A stretch of DNA of 64,000 bases from UBA10349 sp003485905 (GCA_943787185.1 CALSLL010000006.1:217084-281083); one strand, 5' to 3'. Numbered from the stretch's first letter, positions 45,007 through 54,242 are shown. Program-made: numbers and translations. The notes: generated by a model not told the origin, from the letters alone.

Positions 45007-46335
45007 TTGAACAACAAGGAAATTTGGCAAAACTGTCTTAGTAAATTAGAACTCGAGTTAGGCGAGCGTGAATTTAATATGTGGATAAAGCCACTGCATG
45101 CTGACGTTCAAGATAAAAAATGTTTGCTTTACGCACCGAACAAGTTTGTTAAAGATTGGGTAGAAGAGCATTTATCAGAAACACTAAGTCAAACAGTACA
45201 GTTATTTTCTGATACAAAAATGCCTGTGGAACTGATTGTCGGTGATAATTTGGAGTCAGAAGAAAACCCAACGCTTACAGGTAAAACCACAAAAAAACAT
45301 GGTTCTAATCTATATGGAGATAGCATACCAAACTCGATTTATACTTTTGCATCCCATGTAGAAGGTAAATCTAATCAGATCGCCCGAGCAGCATCTCAAC
45401 AAGTTGGAGAAAACCCAGGGACAGCTTATAACCCCTTATATATCTATGGTGGGGTGGGTTTAGGTAAAACACACCTTATGCATGCTGCTGGTAACATTAT
45501 TGGAAAAAAGAAATCTAGAAAGGTGGTTTACGTTCACTCTGAAAGGTTTGTTTCGGATATGGTTAAAGCCTTACAACGCGGGAAAATGGATGACTTTAAA
45601 GCCTACTATCGCTCAGTAGATGCCTTGCTTATAGATGATATTCAGTTTTTTTCAGGTAAGAGCCAATCACAAGAAGAGTTTTTTCATACTTTTAATACGC
45701 TAATGGAAGCCGGTAGTCAGATTATTATTGCAAGCGACCGGTTTCCAAAGGAAATTGATGGTGTTCAAGAACGACTGATTTCCAGATTCGAAAGTGGGCT
45801 TACTGTTCGTGTGGACCCTCCTGAGCTAGAAACACGAGTTGCGATTTTAAGAAATAAAGCTAAAGAAAAAGCTGTGGAATTACCAGAAGAGGTCGCTTTC
45901 ATGGTCGCTAAACATATTAGATCAAACGTCCGTGAGCTCGAGGGAGCGCTTCATCGCTTAATAGCAGGTTCTGCCTTTACCGGAAATACTATTAATTTAG
46001 AAAGCGCTAGATTGGCTCTACAAGATTTAACATTATTTCAAGAACGAAAGGTGTCTGTAGAAAATATTCAAAAAACGATTGCTGATTATTACAATATGAG
46101 GGTTTCAGATCTAAAATCTAAAAAACGTAATCGTCAAATTGCTCGACCACGACAAATCGCTATGGCTTTATCAAAAGAGCTTACAAATTTAAGTTTACCG
46201 GACATTGGAGATGCTTTTGGTGGAAGAGACCACACCACTGTTTTACATGCTTGTCGAAAAATTAATACTCTTATAAAAGAAGATGCATTAATAAAAGATG
46301 ACTATAATAGTTTGCTTAAAATATTAGGTGGATAA
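45007..46335 (+). CDS. dnaA: chromosomal replication initiator DnaA
   Basis: A 442-residue AAA+ initiator. Domain I (residues 1-80) starts IWQNCLSKLELELGEREFNMWIKPL. The Walker A motif is GGVGLGKT (148-155), Walker B is VDALLIDDIQFFSGK, the sensor region is IIIASDRFP, and the DNA-binding domain IV has the signature GGRDHTTVLHACRKI that reads DnaA boxes. The linker domain II is short. The start is a TTG at 45007 with GTAGGGG seven bases upstream. It diverges from rpmH. Confidence 0.97.
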   Translation: MNNKEIWQNCLSKLELELGEREFNMWIKPLHADVQDKKCLLYAPNKFVKDWVEEHLSETLSQTVQLFSDTKMPVELIVGDNLESEENPTLTGKTTKKHGSNLYGDSIPNSIYTFASHVEGKSNQIARAASQQVGENPGTAYNPLYIYGGVGLGKTHLMHAAGNIIGKKKSRKVVYVHSERFVSDMVKALQRGKMDDFKAYYRSVDALLIDDIQFFSGKSQSQEEFFHTFNTLMEAGSQIIIASDRFPKEIDGVQERLISRFESGLTVRVDPPELETRVAILRNKAKEKAVELPEEVAFMVAKHIRSNVRELEGALHRLIAGSAFTGNTINLESARLALQDLTLFQERKVSVENIQKTIADYYNMRVSDLKSKKRNRQIARPRQIAMALSKELTNLSLPDIGDAFGGRDHTTVLHACRKINTLIKEDALIKDDYNSLLKILGG

Positions 46336-46370
46336 AGTAAATTATTTATTGAAAAACATTGCTTATAAGA

Positions 46371-46379
46371 TGTGGATAA
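46371..46379 (-). promoter_or_regulatory. DnaA box, perfect consensus
   Basis: TGTGGATAA on the + strand, i.e. TTATCCACA on the minus strand, 36 bases after the dnaA stop. With the next C it forms one arm of a 10-bp inverted pair with the box at 46435. Confidence 0.8.
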
Positions 46380-46434
46380 CTTGTTAATAAAAAACTTCAC
46401 TAATGAATTTTTATTATCTAGATATACACACAGG

Positions 46435-46443
46435 TTATCCACA
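46435..46443 (+). promoter_or_regulatory. DnaA box, perfect consensus
   Basis: TTATCCACA on the + strand, preceded by G, so that GTTATCCACA mirrors TGTGGATAAC at 46371-46380. Confidence 0.8.
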
Positions 46444-46559
46444 AGATATCTATAGGTTTTATACAGTTTTTAATGCTAAAGGTAACCATAAGCTTTTGAT
46501 TATAAACACTTAATTAACTTACCAACATATCAACAGGCCTAATAAAAATAGTAATAAAT

Positions 46560-47666
46560 ATGAAAATTAGTATTAATAAAGAAGCTTTGCTTAAACCGTT
46601 AACTTACGTTGTAGGAATAGTAGAGAAACGACAAACACTACCAATATTAGGTAACGTTTTTATAAAATCTATTTCTAATGATTTAACGATTATTGGCACT
46701 GATTTAGAAACTGAAATCACAACTTTTGTAAAAAAAGTTGATTCAGAGGATGGTGAAATTACTGTTGCTGCTCGTAAGTTATTTGACATTGTTCGTTCTA
46801 TGCCAGACGAAGCTATAATTAATTTAACTGTTGAACAAGATAATAAAGTTGTTGTTGCTAGTGGGCGAACTCGATTCACTTTACAAACGTTACCTGCTAA
46901 AGATTTTCCAAAATTAGATGTGAATAATTGGGATTCTGAGTTTAGTGTTTCTAGGAGTGATTTATCGAGTTTGTTGGCATCCACACAATTTGCCATGGCA
47001 CAGCAAGATGTACGTTATTTTCTCAATGGATTATTATTTGAAATTGAACCTGGTGTTTTACGTACAGTTGCCACTGACGGTCATCGTTTAGCCCGATCAG
47101 AAATTGCTGTTTCAGGTATTGAGGCTTCAGGAATACAACGAATCGTTCCAAGAAAAGCCGTTTTGGAAATGCAACGTTTTTTATCTTCTGAAGAAAGTGG
47201 TGAGGTTAAAATTCAAATTAATGCTAATCATATAAGTGTGTCGACAGAACAATTAATTTTTCAGTCAAAATTAATCGATGGTCGATTTCCAGATTACAAT
47301 AGTGTGATTCCTTCTAATTTAACTAAACACCTAGAAGTAGAAAGGACCGGCTTAATCGATATTCTAGTTCGAGCAGCAATATTAAGTAATGAAAAATTTA
47401 AGGGAATTTCATTACTTTTAGAATCTGGTTTATTAAAGGTAAGTTCAAACAACCCTGAGCAAGAACAAGCTAGTGATGAAATGGCCGTCGACTATAATGG
47501 AGATTCGGTAGAGGTCGGTTTTAATGTTAATTACGTTTTAGATGCACTAAGAAATTTAGCCACAGAAAAAGTAGTGTTAGGGCTTCAGGATGCAAACACT
47601 TCTTGCACAATTAAAAGTCCAAATATCGAAACAACACTGTACTTGATTATGCCCATGCGGCTGTAA
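46560..47666 (+). CDS. dnaN: DNA polymerase III sliding clamp subunit beta
   Basis: The 368-residue ring-forming clamp that tethers polymerase III and other factors to DNA. Three repeated clamp domains are visible; KEALLKPLTYVVGIVEKRQTLPILGNV starts the first, RYFLNGLLFEIEPGVLRTVATDGHRLA the second, and the C-terminus ends YLIMPMRL, the hydrophobic-cleft strand that binds partners. The gene is downstream of dnaA across the putative origin. recF does not follow. Confidence 0.97.
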   Translation: MKISINKEALLKPLTYVVGIVEKRQTLPILGNVFIKSISNDLTIIGTDLETEITTFVKKVDSEDGEITVAARKLFDIVRSMPDEAIINLTVEQDNKVVVASGRTRFTLQTLPAKDFPKLDVNNWDSEFSVSRSDLSSLLASTQFAMAQQDVRYFLNGLLFEIEPGVLRTVATDGHRLARSEIAVSGIEASGIQRIVPRKAVLEMQRFLSSEESGEVKIQINANHISVSTEQLIFQSKLIDGRFPDYNSVIPSNLTKHLEVERTGLIDILVRAAILSNEKFKGISLLLESGLLKVSSNNPEQEQASDEMAVDYNGDSVEVGFNVNYVLDALRNLATEKVVLGLQDANTSCTIKSPNIETTLYLIMPMRL

Positions 47667-47676
47667 AAAGCTCTTT

Positions 47677-47692
47677 TGTTCTACGTGGAACA
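47677..47692. promoter_or_regulatory. parS-like site, one mismatch
   Basis: TGTTCTACGTGGAACA differs from a perfect 16-bp palindrome TGTTCCACGTGGAACA by one base. It is 10 bases after the dnaN stop. ParB (29314-30171) is the expected ligand. Confidence 0.75.
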
Positions 47693-47721
47693 AAAATAAA
47701 CCCTCTTTTTTATTAAACGAT

Positions 47722-47737
47722 TGTTCCACGTGGAACA
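47722..47737. promoter_or_regulatory. parS centromere site, perfect palindrome
   Basis: TGTTCCACGTGGAACA is a perfect palindrome equal to the parS core (GTTCCACGTGGAAC) known from Pseudomonas and close to the B. subtilis form. It lies 45 bases (start to start) from the imperfect copy and about 1.3 kb from the candidate origin. Confidence 0.88.
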
Positions 47738-47824
47738 GTGAATATACTTGTGTTATAGGGCGACCAAAAATCTTGGTTTTGTTAAGATACCACCAATTAG
47801 ACAAGTTCTGAGAAGGATAAAAAT

Positions 47825-50206
47825 TTGAGTTACGATTCCAGCAGTATTAAGGTTTTAAAGGGTTTGGACGCCGTTAGAAAACGGCCAGGAATGTATATTG
47901 GTGATACTGATGACGGGACCGGTTTACACCACCTGGTTTTCGAGGTTGTGGATAATGCGATAGACGAAGCTTTAGCTGGTCATTGTTCAGAGGTTGGCGT
48001 AACGATACATACAGACAATTCAATATCTGTCTCAGATGACGGTAGAGGGATACCAACTGGAATAATTGAAGAAGAAGGCGTTTCCGCTGCAGAAGTAATT
48101 ATGACGGTATTACATGCCGGAGGTAAGTTTGATCAAAACTCTTATAAGGTTTCTGGTGGATTACATGGTGTGGGTGTATCAGTTGTAAATGCCCTTGCAG
48201 ATTGGCTTCGATTAACAATATGCCGTGATGGAAAAAAACACGAACAAGAGTACAACAGAGGAGTGCCAAAAGCGCCATTAAAGGAAATTGGTGATACTGA
48301 ACAAACAGGGACAGTAGTAAGTTTTAAACCTAGTTCTGAAATTTTTACACAAACGGTTTATTCCTACGATATTCTTGCCAAACGTCTTAGAGAACTATCA
48401 TTTTTAAATTCTGGAGTAAGAATTGCATTAAAAGATGATAGGGATGGTCGATCGGATGTTTTTGAGTATGAGGGGGGGATTGCAGCTTTTGTCGAGCATT
48501 TGAATGAATTAAAAACACCACTACATAATGAAGTAATCCGTGTTATCGGCGAGAAAGATGGAGTGTTTGTTGAAGTTGCTTTGCAGTGGAATGATTCCTA
48601 CAAGGAGGTGGTGAACTGTTTTACCAATAATATTCCACAACGAGATGGTGGTACTCACTTAGCAGGTTTTAAGGGGGCATTAACACGAACCCTTAATACA
48701 TATATAGAGTCGAGTGGTCTCGGAAAGAAAGAGAAAGTTTCAACAACAGGGGATGATGCGAGAGAAGGTTTAACGGCCGTACTTTCGGTAAAAGTACCCG
48801 ACCCTAAATTTTCGTCGCAAACCAAAGATAAACTGGTTTCATCTGAAGTGAAAGGTGTTGTTGAATCTGTTTTTGGTGAAAAATTAACAGATTATTTATT
48901 AGAAAACCCAGCAGACGCTAAACGTATAGCGGAAAAAATGGTAGATGCTGCAAGAGCTCGTGATGCCGCACGAAAAGCTCGCGAAATGACGCGTCGAAAG
49001 GGAGCGCTGGATTTGGGCGGTTTGCCAGGTAAGTTGGCAGATTGTCAGGAAAAAGATCCAGCACTATCAGAAATATATTTGGTGGAGGGCGATTCCGCAG
49101 GAGGATCTGCAAAACAAGCACGAGACAGAAAGTTTCAAGCCATATTGCCCTTGAAAGGTAAAATTCTTAATGTTGAGAAGGCGCGGTTTGACAAAATGCT
49201 TACATCAGATGAAGTCACCACATTAATTACAGCGTTAGGTGCAGGAATTGGGGTTGATGATTTTGATATTGGGAAACTTAGATATCACAGAATTATTATT
49301 ATGACTGATGCGGATGTTGATGGATCTCATATTCGGACATTATTGTTAACGTTTTTCTATCGACAAATGCCATCTTTGATTGAGAATGGATATATTTATA
49401 TTGCTCAACCACCACTATATAAGCTGTCGAAAGGCAAGAAGCAGCAGTATTTAAAGGATGATGTAGAACTACAAGAGCATTTACTTTCTTTAGCTATTGA
49501 AGATTCAAGTTTGCAATCAAATGATAAAACAATTGTTGGAGAAGATTTGCTAGTGCTATTTCGGCGGTTTATTGAAGTTAGAGATTTAATAAAACGTCTA
49601 TCTAAAACATTAGATGAACGAATATTGTGGGCGTTGCTTTATCATTCTGATATCGCGAATCCAGAAAAACTGGCTACAAGTGAAGGTTGTGAAACCTTTA
49701 AAGAGCACCTTTCAGGCGAAGGTTTGGAGGCTCCAGTTTATGACATAACGTCTAAAGTGAATGGTTCTTTAATTGTCACTATAAATCGCATTTATCATGG
49801 ATTAAATAAAGAATATGTTTTTGATGGGTCTTTTTGGGAGTCAAATGAATACAAATCTTTATCTACTGTTGCAGAAATTATAAATGATGAATTAAGTACA
49901 GAAATAATTGTGACTAAAGGTGAGAAAAGTCAGCAAGTAGAAACGCTTGGTTCTGCAATGGAATGGTTAATAACCCAGTCACGTAAAGGAATTTATATGC
50001 AGCGGTATAAAGGTCTCGGTGAAATGAACCCAGAACAGTTATGGGAAACAACGATGGACCCAACTGTTAGGCGATTATTAAAAGTTACTATAGATGATGA
50101 TAAAACCTCTGATGATACGTTTACTATATTAATGGGCGATCAAGTAGAGCCTAGACGTGCATTTATAGAGAAAAACGCATTTAATGTTACAAACTTGGAT
50201 GTTTAA
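47825..50206 (+). CDS. gyrB: DNA gyrase subunit B
   Basis: The 793-residue ATPase subunit of gyrase. The GHKL ATPase domain has VFEVVDNAIDEALAGH, DDGRGIP and GGLHGVGVSVVNAL; the TOPRIM domain has EIYLVEGDSAGGSAKQARDRKFQAILPLKGKILNVEKA and TDADVDGSHI. The C-terminus RRAFIEKNAFNVTNLDV is canonical. The start is a TTG at 47825 with AAGGA upstream. Length matches the gammaproteobacterial form with the 170-residue insertion. It converges with apaG, 3 bases apart. Confidence 0.97.
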   Translation: MSYDSSSIKVLKGLDAVRKRPGMYIGDTDDGTGLHHLVFEVVDNAIDEALAGHCSEVGVTIHTDNSISVSDDGRGIPTGIIEEEGVSAAEVIMTVLHAGGKFDQNSYKVSGGLHGVGVSVVNALADWLRLTICRDGKKHEQEYNRGVPKAPLKEIGDTEQTGTVVSFKPSSEIFTQTVYSYDILAKRLRELSFLNSGVRIALKDDRDGRSDVFEYEGGIAAFVEHLNELKTPLHNEVIRVIGEKDGVFVEVALQWNDSYKEVVNCFTNNIPQRDGGTHLAGFKGALTRTLNTYIESSGLGKKEKVSTTGDDAREGLTAVLSVKVPDPKFSSQTKDKLVSSEVKGVVESVFGEKLTDYLLENPADAKRIAEKMVDAARARDAARKAREMTRRKGALDLGGLPGKLADCQEKDPALSEIYLVEGDSAGGSAKQARDRKFQAILPLKGKILNVEKARFDKMLTSDEVTTLITALGAGIGVDDFDIGKLRYHRIIIMTDADVDGSHIRTLLLTFFYRQMPSLIENGYIYIAQPPLYKLSKGKKQQYLKDDVELQEHLLSLAIEDSSLQSNDKTIVGEDLLVLFRRFIEVRDLIKRLSKTLDERILWALLYHSDIANPEKLATSEGCETFKEHLSGEGLEAPVYDITSKVNGSLIVTINRIYHGLNKEYVFDGSFWESNEYKSLSTVAEIINDELSTEIIVTKGEKSQQVETLGSAMEWLITQSRKGIYMQRYKGLGEMNPEQLWETTMDPTVRRLLKVTIDDDKTSDDTFTILMGDQVEPRRAFIEKNAFNVTNLDV

Positions 50207-50209
50207 AAT

Positions 50210-50584
50210 TTAGTGTATTGTATGAGGTTGGCTTAGGCTGAATTTTTGAATATGAACGTTAAATCTTAACCCATCGGTATTACGCATTTTATATTTACCC
50301 TCCATAAACCCAATGGGTGTATCTAGAACAGTGTGGCTAGCGTAGATAAAGCTTTCACCAGGCAGTATTAATGGTTGTTGACCGATGACGCCATCACCAT
50401 AAACCTCACGTATTTGAGCGTTGCCATCAGTGATAAGCCAGTGTCGGGCTATCAATGAGATGTTTTGATCACTGTTATTGCTGATCTTTATCGTATAGCT
50501 AAATACATATCTATTTTGATCAGGCGATGATTTTTCGGCTTGATATGTTGCTGCACAGTCTACAGCGATACTCGATTTATGCAC
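50210..50584 (-). CDS. apaG: ApaG domain protein
   Basis: A 124-residue protein with a fibronectin-III-like fold: RYVFSYTIKISNNSDQNISLIARHWLITDGNAQIREVYGDGVIGQQPLILPGESFIYASH and the glycine-rich MEGKYKM. Its overlap with apaH (8 bases) is the conserved arrangement. The molecular role is not settled (linked to Mg2+/Co2+ effects in Salmonella). It converges with gyrB. Confidence 0.93.
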   Translation of the reverse strand: MHKSSIAVDCAATYQAEKSSPDQNRYVFSYTIKISNNSDQNISLIARHWLITDGNAQIREVYGDGVIGQQPLILPGESFIYASHTVLDTPIGFMEGKYKMRNTDGLRFNVHIQKFSLSQPHTIH

Positions 50585-51386
50585 TTCTTGAGCTAACCCG
50601 GATTATGTCTAAAGTTGTTGTGTTTATGGCACATAATTCTCCACCCCAAACACAACCACCGTCTAAAGAAACGGACATAGATCTTTTGGCGGCACCAATA
50701 GCGGACCAGTGACCAAACAGTACGGTGTGAGAGTTGTTTTTTGTAAACGAATGATTAAACCATGGAATCAAGGTTTCGGAAGGTGTCGTTTCGATTGGCC
50801 CTTTTGATCTAAAGTTTAATTGACCACCCTTATCTAAGTATCGCATTCGAGTAAAAGCATTAATTATAAAGCGCAAACGATCAGTTTTTTTGTCTTTTGG
50901 GTTCCATGTATTTGGAGTATTACCATACATGCTTTTTAAAAAAGTTCCCCAGTTAGTTGATTGCAAAATTTTGGAAACACTTTTAGAGTGTGCTAGTGCT
51001 TTCTTTGGGGTCCATAAAGGATATAGGCCTGCATGACAAACAAGAAAGGTTTTTTCAATTTCTATACATAGTTGTCGTCCTAATAGCCAGTTTGCAATAG
51101 TGTCGACATTTTTATGATTTAGTAATTCACTCAATGTGTCTTTTGGACCGGGCTTCCGTAGACCACTGTAAAGACTTAAGAAATGTAAGTCATGGTTTCC
51201 TAACACTGTATCCATACAGCTCTGGTTTTCAATAACGAATTTAAGAACAGCTGTAGATTTTGGCCCCCGATTTACTAGATCACCGGCAAACGTTATTCGA
51301 TCTCTTGAAAAATCAAAACTAAGCTTATCAAGAAGGCGTCTTAACTCATCGTAACAGCCTTGTACGTCACCAATAACATAATGCAT
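50577..51386 (-). CDS. apaH: symmetrical bis(5'-nucleosyl)-tetraphosphatase
   Basis: A 269-residue metallophosphatase that splits Ap4A into two ADP. Its motifs are GDVQGCYDELRRLL, FAGDLVNRGP, LGNHDLHFLSLY and LVCHAGLYPLWT, with HTVLFGHWSA near the C-terminus. It overlaps apaG by 8 bases. The usual upstream partner ksgA is not present; mlaA lies upstream instead. Confidence 0.94.
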   Translation of the reverse strand: MHYVIGDVQGCYDELRRLLDKLSFDFSRDRITFAGDLVNRGPKSTAVLKFVIENQSCMDTVLGNHDLHFLSLYSGLRKPGPKDTLSELLNHKNVDTIANWLLGRQLCIEIEKTFLVCHAGLYPLWTPKKALAHSKSVSKILQSTNWGTFLKSMYGNTPNTWNPKDKKTDRLRFIINAFTRMRYLDKGGQLNFRSKGPIETTPSETLIPWFNHSFTKNNSHTVLFGHWSAIGAAKRSMSVSLDGGCVWGGELCAINTTTLDIIRVSSRSA

Positions 51387-51434
51387 TCTACTAATTAGAT
51401 GGGTGTGATTGGGGAATAGACAAACGGTTAAGGT

Positions 51435-52151
51435 TTAGAAATCGTCAAACTCTTCCTCTGGGGGATTGTCGTCAAAAACAGCGTTTATTCGGGCTTGCTC
51501 GTAAGTACCACGGATAAAACTGTAAGGGTCAAGCTGGCTATCTACCAATTCAGACGCGCCTAAAAATTTTGCGCGCTGGTTAACAACATTCGCTACTGTG
51601 ATAGCTACGCCAGATTCGAATTCAGATACGTGAGACTGAGGTCGAGTATATAAATAATATGGAATTAGACCTACAGCATCTCTTAAAGAAGAAGGGCCTA
51701 GAAATGGCAGAACAATAAAAGGACCAGGAGGTACACCCCAAACAGCCATGGTTTGCCCAAAATCTTCGGTATCAGGCTTGACGCCATTTTTTCCTGCAAC
51801 ATCAAATAATCCCAATATTCCAACGGTTGTGTTTGCTAGGAACCGGGCAATATTATTACCGGCGCCGGTGATGTCACCCTGAAGAATATTGTTCACTAAA
51901 CTATTGATTTCTAACAAGTTATTAAAAAAATTGCTTATCCCTTTTCTCGCTGGATCCGGTACGATTGCGACATAACCTTGAGAAACAGGCTTTAATATAC
52001 TTTTATCAACTTTGTCGTTAAATTGATAAATGGAACGATTAAATTTTTCAGGGTCACCAGAAAAACGATGTGCATCTAAGTCTTTATTTGTTGGTACTCC
52101 AGCGCAACCGGTAATAAACAAAACACATATTAATGTCAGTATTGGTTTCAT
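51435..52151 (-). CDS. mlaA: MlaA (VacJ) family outer-membrane lipoprotein
   Basis: A 238-residue lipoprotein of the phospholipid-retrograde Mla pathway, which keeps the outer leaflet free of phospholipids. The lipobox is FITGCAG in MKPILTLICVLFITGCAG. The family core follows: FNRSIYQFNDKVDKSILKPVSQGY, FFNNLLEINSLVNNILQGD, FLANTTVGILGLFDVAG and EDFGQTMAVWGVPPGPFIVLPFLGPSSLRDAVG. A TTG at 52157 would add two residues; the ATG at 52151 is used. The mlaBCDEF genes are not in the window. Confidence 0.93.
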   Translation of the reverse strand: MKPILTLICVLFITGCAGVPTNKDLDAHRFSGDPEKFNRSIYQFNDKVDKSILKPVSQGYVAIVPDPARKGISNFFNNLLEINSLVNNILQGDITGAGNNIARFLANTTVGILGLFDVAGKNGVKPDTEDFGQTMAVWGVPPGPFIVLPFLGPSSLRDAVGLIPYYLYTRPQSHVSEFESGVAITVANVVNQRAKFLGASELVDSQLDPYSFIRGTYEQARINAVFDDNPPEEEFDDF

Positions 52152-52187
52152 ATGCAAAATAGGTGCATGTAATTTACGTGTAATAGT

Positions 52188-53177
52188 TTACTCATGAGTT
52201 GTGTTTCTCGCCAACAAAGATTTTGCGGCGGAATGGGGGCTAGTATCGCCGCGAATTACTGCGCTAACTTCTCTAGTTATTGGCATCTCGATATTCATTG
52301 ATAGCGCTAATTGCTCAATTAGGCTAGCAGCATGTATACCCTCAATTTCTTGTCCTACTTCCTGCTTAATTTTTTCGATACTTTTTCCTGACCCAAGACC
52401 TAGACCAAAGCGACGATTTCTAGATTGATCATCTGTACAAGTTAACACAAGGTCACCAAGACCAGCCAGCCCCATAAAGACCTTTTGGTCGGCGTTAAAG
52501 GCCAGCCCTAGTCGAGATATTTCGGCTAATCCTCGAGTTATTATTGCTGCCCTAGCATTTGCTCCGAAACCTAGACCGTCAGATATCCCAGTTGCTACGG
52601 CTATAACATTCTTAGCTGCACCCCCCACCTGAACCCCAACAATGTCATTATTACTATAGACGCGCATGGATTCGCCCTGAAACGCATCTAACCAGAACGA
52701 ATCATTTCCTGTGCTAGCAACGGTCATGGCGGTAGGTAAACCGCGTGCAACTTCTTGTGCAAATGTCGGGCCGCTGACCACTGATAATGATGGGTTCTCT
52801 CCAAGAATATCTGCAGCAACGACACTCAAAAGCTCGGCATTTTCTGGATCAAAACCCTTGGTGGCCCAACAAATGCCTCCCTTTATGTTGTTTTTGAGAG
52901 GTTTAAGCGCAAGCAGTGTTTCCCGAAAAGCAAAACTCGGAACGACAACTAGTACGTGGGCTCCAGTTGTTGCTTTAGTTAAGTCTGATACTGGCGTTAG
53001 GTTTACAGGGAATGTGTGACCAGGTAAATATCGTTTGTTCTCACCATCATGAATAAGATTCTCAACTCCGCTGGGCCGGTGACCCCACAGATAAACCTCG
53101 TGGTCATTTCGAGCCAGAGCAATCGCTAGTGCTGTACCCCAAGAGCCAGCGCCAAGAACGGCAATTTTATGCGTCAT
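52188..53177 (-). CDS. gpsA: glycerol-3-phosphate dehydrogenase [NAD(P)+]
   Basis: A 329-residue enzyme making sn-glycerol 3-phosphate from dihydroxyacetone phosphate for phospholipid synthesis. The NAD-binding motif is IAVLGAGSWGTALAIALARN, the catalytic Lys is in GGAAKNVIAVATGI, and GLGDLVLTCTDDQSRNRRFGLGLG is the family signature. It lies 15 bases after secB, its usual neighbour. Confidence 0.96.
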   Translation of the reverse strand: MTHKIAVLGAGSWGTALAIALARNDHEVYLWGHRPSGVENLIHDGENKRYLPGHTFPVNLTPVSDLTKATTGAHVLVVVPSFAFRETLLALKPLKNNIKGGICWATKGFDPENAELLSVVAADILGENPSLSVVSGPTFAQEVARGLPTAMTVASTGNDSFWLDAFQGESMRVYSNNDIVGVQVGGAAKNVIAVATGISDGLGFGANARAAIITRGLAEISRLGLAFNADQKVFMGLAGLGDLVLTCTDDQSRNRRFGLGLGSGKSIEKIKQEVGQEIEGIHAASLIEQLALSMNIEMPITREVSAVIRGDTSPHSAAKSLLARNTTHE

Positions 53178-53192
53178 GCTTTAGAGGCCCTC

Positions 53193-53660
53193 TTAGTGCT
53201 TAGCGGTATTTTCATCCTTAGCCGCGGCTTGAGTTTGCTTCTTTTGTTTGTATAAAGATTCGAAGTTTATCGGGGCTATGAGAAACTGTGGAAAGCCGCC
53301 CTTTGTAACCAAATCTGATATCGCTTCTCTGGCGAACGGCAATAGTATATTTGGCGATGCAACTTCTAATGCTAACTCTAGGTTTTCGCCAGTAATACCC
53401 TTTATTTGAAAAACCCCGGCTTGTTCAATCTCAATTAAAAACAAAGGGCTTTCTTCAACTTGAGCGGTCGCTGTAAGCTTTAATATAACTTCAAAATAAT
53501 CTTCAGGCTCTAAGGCATTTCTTACAATTGTTACCTGCATATCAATATTTGGGTTCTTGCTATTTTCAAGAAAAACACCCGGTGCCTTGGGAGACTCAAA
53601 AGAGATATCTTTAGTGTAAATTTTTCGAATCTCAAATACAGCTGTTGGCGAATCTGCCAT
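53193..53660 (-). CDS. secB: protein-export chaperone SecB
   Basis: A 155-residue tetrameric chaperone that keeps precursors unfolded for SecA. It contains FEIRKIYTKDISFESPKAPGVF, EIEQAGVFQIKGI and LLPFAREAISDLVTKGGFPQFLIAPINFESLY, the SecB signature. It sits between the rhodanese and gpsA genes; the commonly interposed grxC is missing. Confidence 0.96.
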   Translation of the reverse strand: MADSPTAVFEIRKIYTKDISFESPKAPGVFLENSKNPNIDMQVTIVRNALEPEDYFEVILKLTATAQVEESPLFLIEIEQAGVFQIKGITGENLELALEVASPNILLPFAREAISDLVTKGGFPQFLIAPINFESLYKQKKQTQAAAKDENTAKH

Positions 53661-53728
53661 AGTAATTTCCTATAGTTAGTGATGCAGATAAAAAACAATA
53701 CATGTGGGAGTCTGGGACAGGTGCAGTG

Positions 53729-54142
53729 CTATGACGCAACAGGCAAATTTTCTCGCTCCCATGCGATGAGGCCCCCATTAAGATGATGAACTTGCTCAAA
53801 GCCCTGCTTCTTTAGGTATTTACCAGCAGCAATTGATTTGTTTCCATTAGCGCATGTCAGAATCAAATTCTTGCCCTTGTGCTTATTTATTTTTGAAGTG
53901 TCTTTTTGTAACTCTTCTAGAGGTAGGTTTAAAGCACCGGGCAGGTGTCCCTTGTTAAACTCAGCGTTTGTCGAAACATCAATTATCATATGATCAGAAC
54001 GTTGTAACTGCGGTAATTGAAGCGCTGAAACCCCGGAACTGCCACCTATTGAAGCAATGCTCGGTAGTGCAAAAAATAGCCCAATGACTATAAATAGCGC
54101 GAGAAACAAAACCAGATTTTCGATAAAAAATTGTTCTAACAT
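53729..54142 (-). CDS. membrane-anchored rhodanese-like protein
   Basis: A 137-residue protein: one N-terminal membrane helix (FIENLVLFLALFIVIGLFFALP) and one rhodanese domain with DVSTNAEFNKGHLPGALNLPLEEL and the active-site loop LTCANGNKSIAAGKYL (catalytic Cys). It resembles YibN of the secB region. It probably transfers sulfane sulfur or acts in membrane stress; the exact role is unknown. It diverges from envC. Confidence 0.88.
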   Translation of the reverse strand: MLEQFFIENLVLFLALFIVIGLFFALPSIASIGGSSGVSALQLPQLQRSDHMIIDVSTNAEFNKGHLPGALNLPLEELQKDTSKINKHKGKNLILTCANGNKSIAAGKYLKKQGFEQVHHLNGGLIAWERENLPVAS

Positions 54143-54242
54143 TATAATTACTTGTTACGTTTCTGTTGGGATAGTTGATTGATGGACCCTAACACTAAAG
54201 AATGTAGACAAACCCTTAAGAATTAGACAACCAAGGCCTGTT

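Larger units (their letters stand above)
46336..46559. other. candidate replication origin (oriC) between dnaA and dnaN
   Basis: A 224-base AT-rich gap with two perfect consensus DnaA boxes (TTATCCACA) in inverted orientation, at 46371-46379 (minus) and 46435-46443 (plus). A one-mismatch box ATATACACA lies at 46422-46430. A run of A/T (TTAATAAAAAAC, AATTTTTATTATCTAGATATA) between the boxes could be the unwinding element. The flanking strand switch (mostly leftward genes on the left, dnaA-dnaN-gyrB rightward) agrees with bidirectional replication from here. No boxes were seen between rpmH and dnaA. Confidence 0.75.

Noticed and set aside
47577..47804. A 75-codon minus-strand frame with repeated FHVEQ
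   Set aside because: The repeat is simply the two parS palindromes translated; not a gene.
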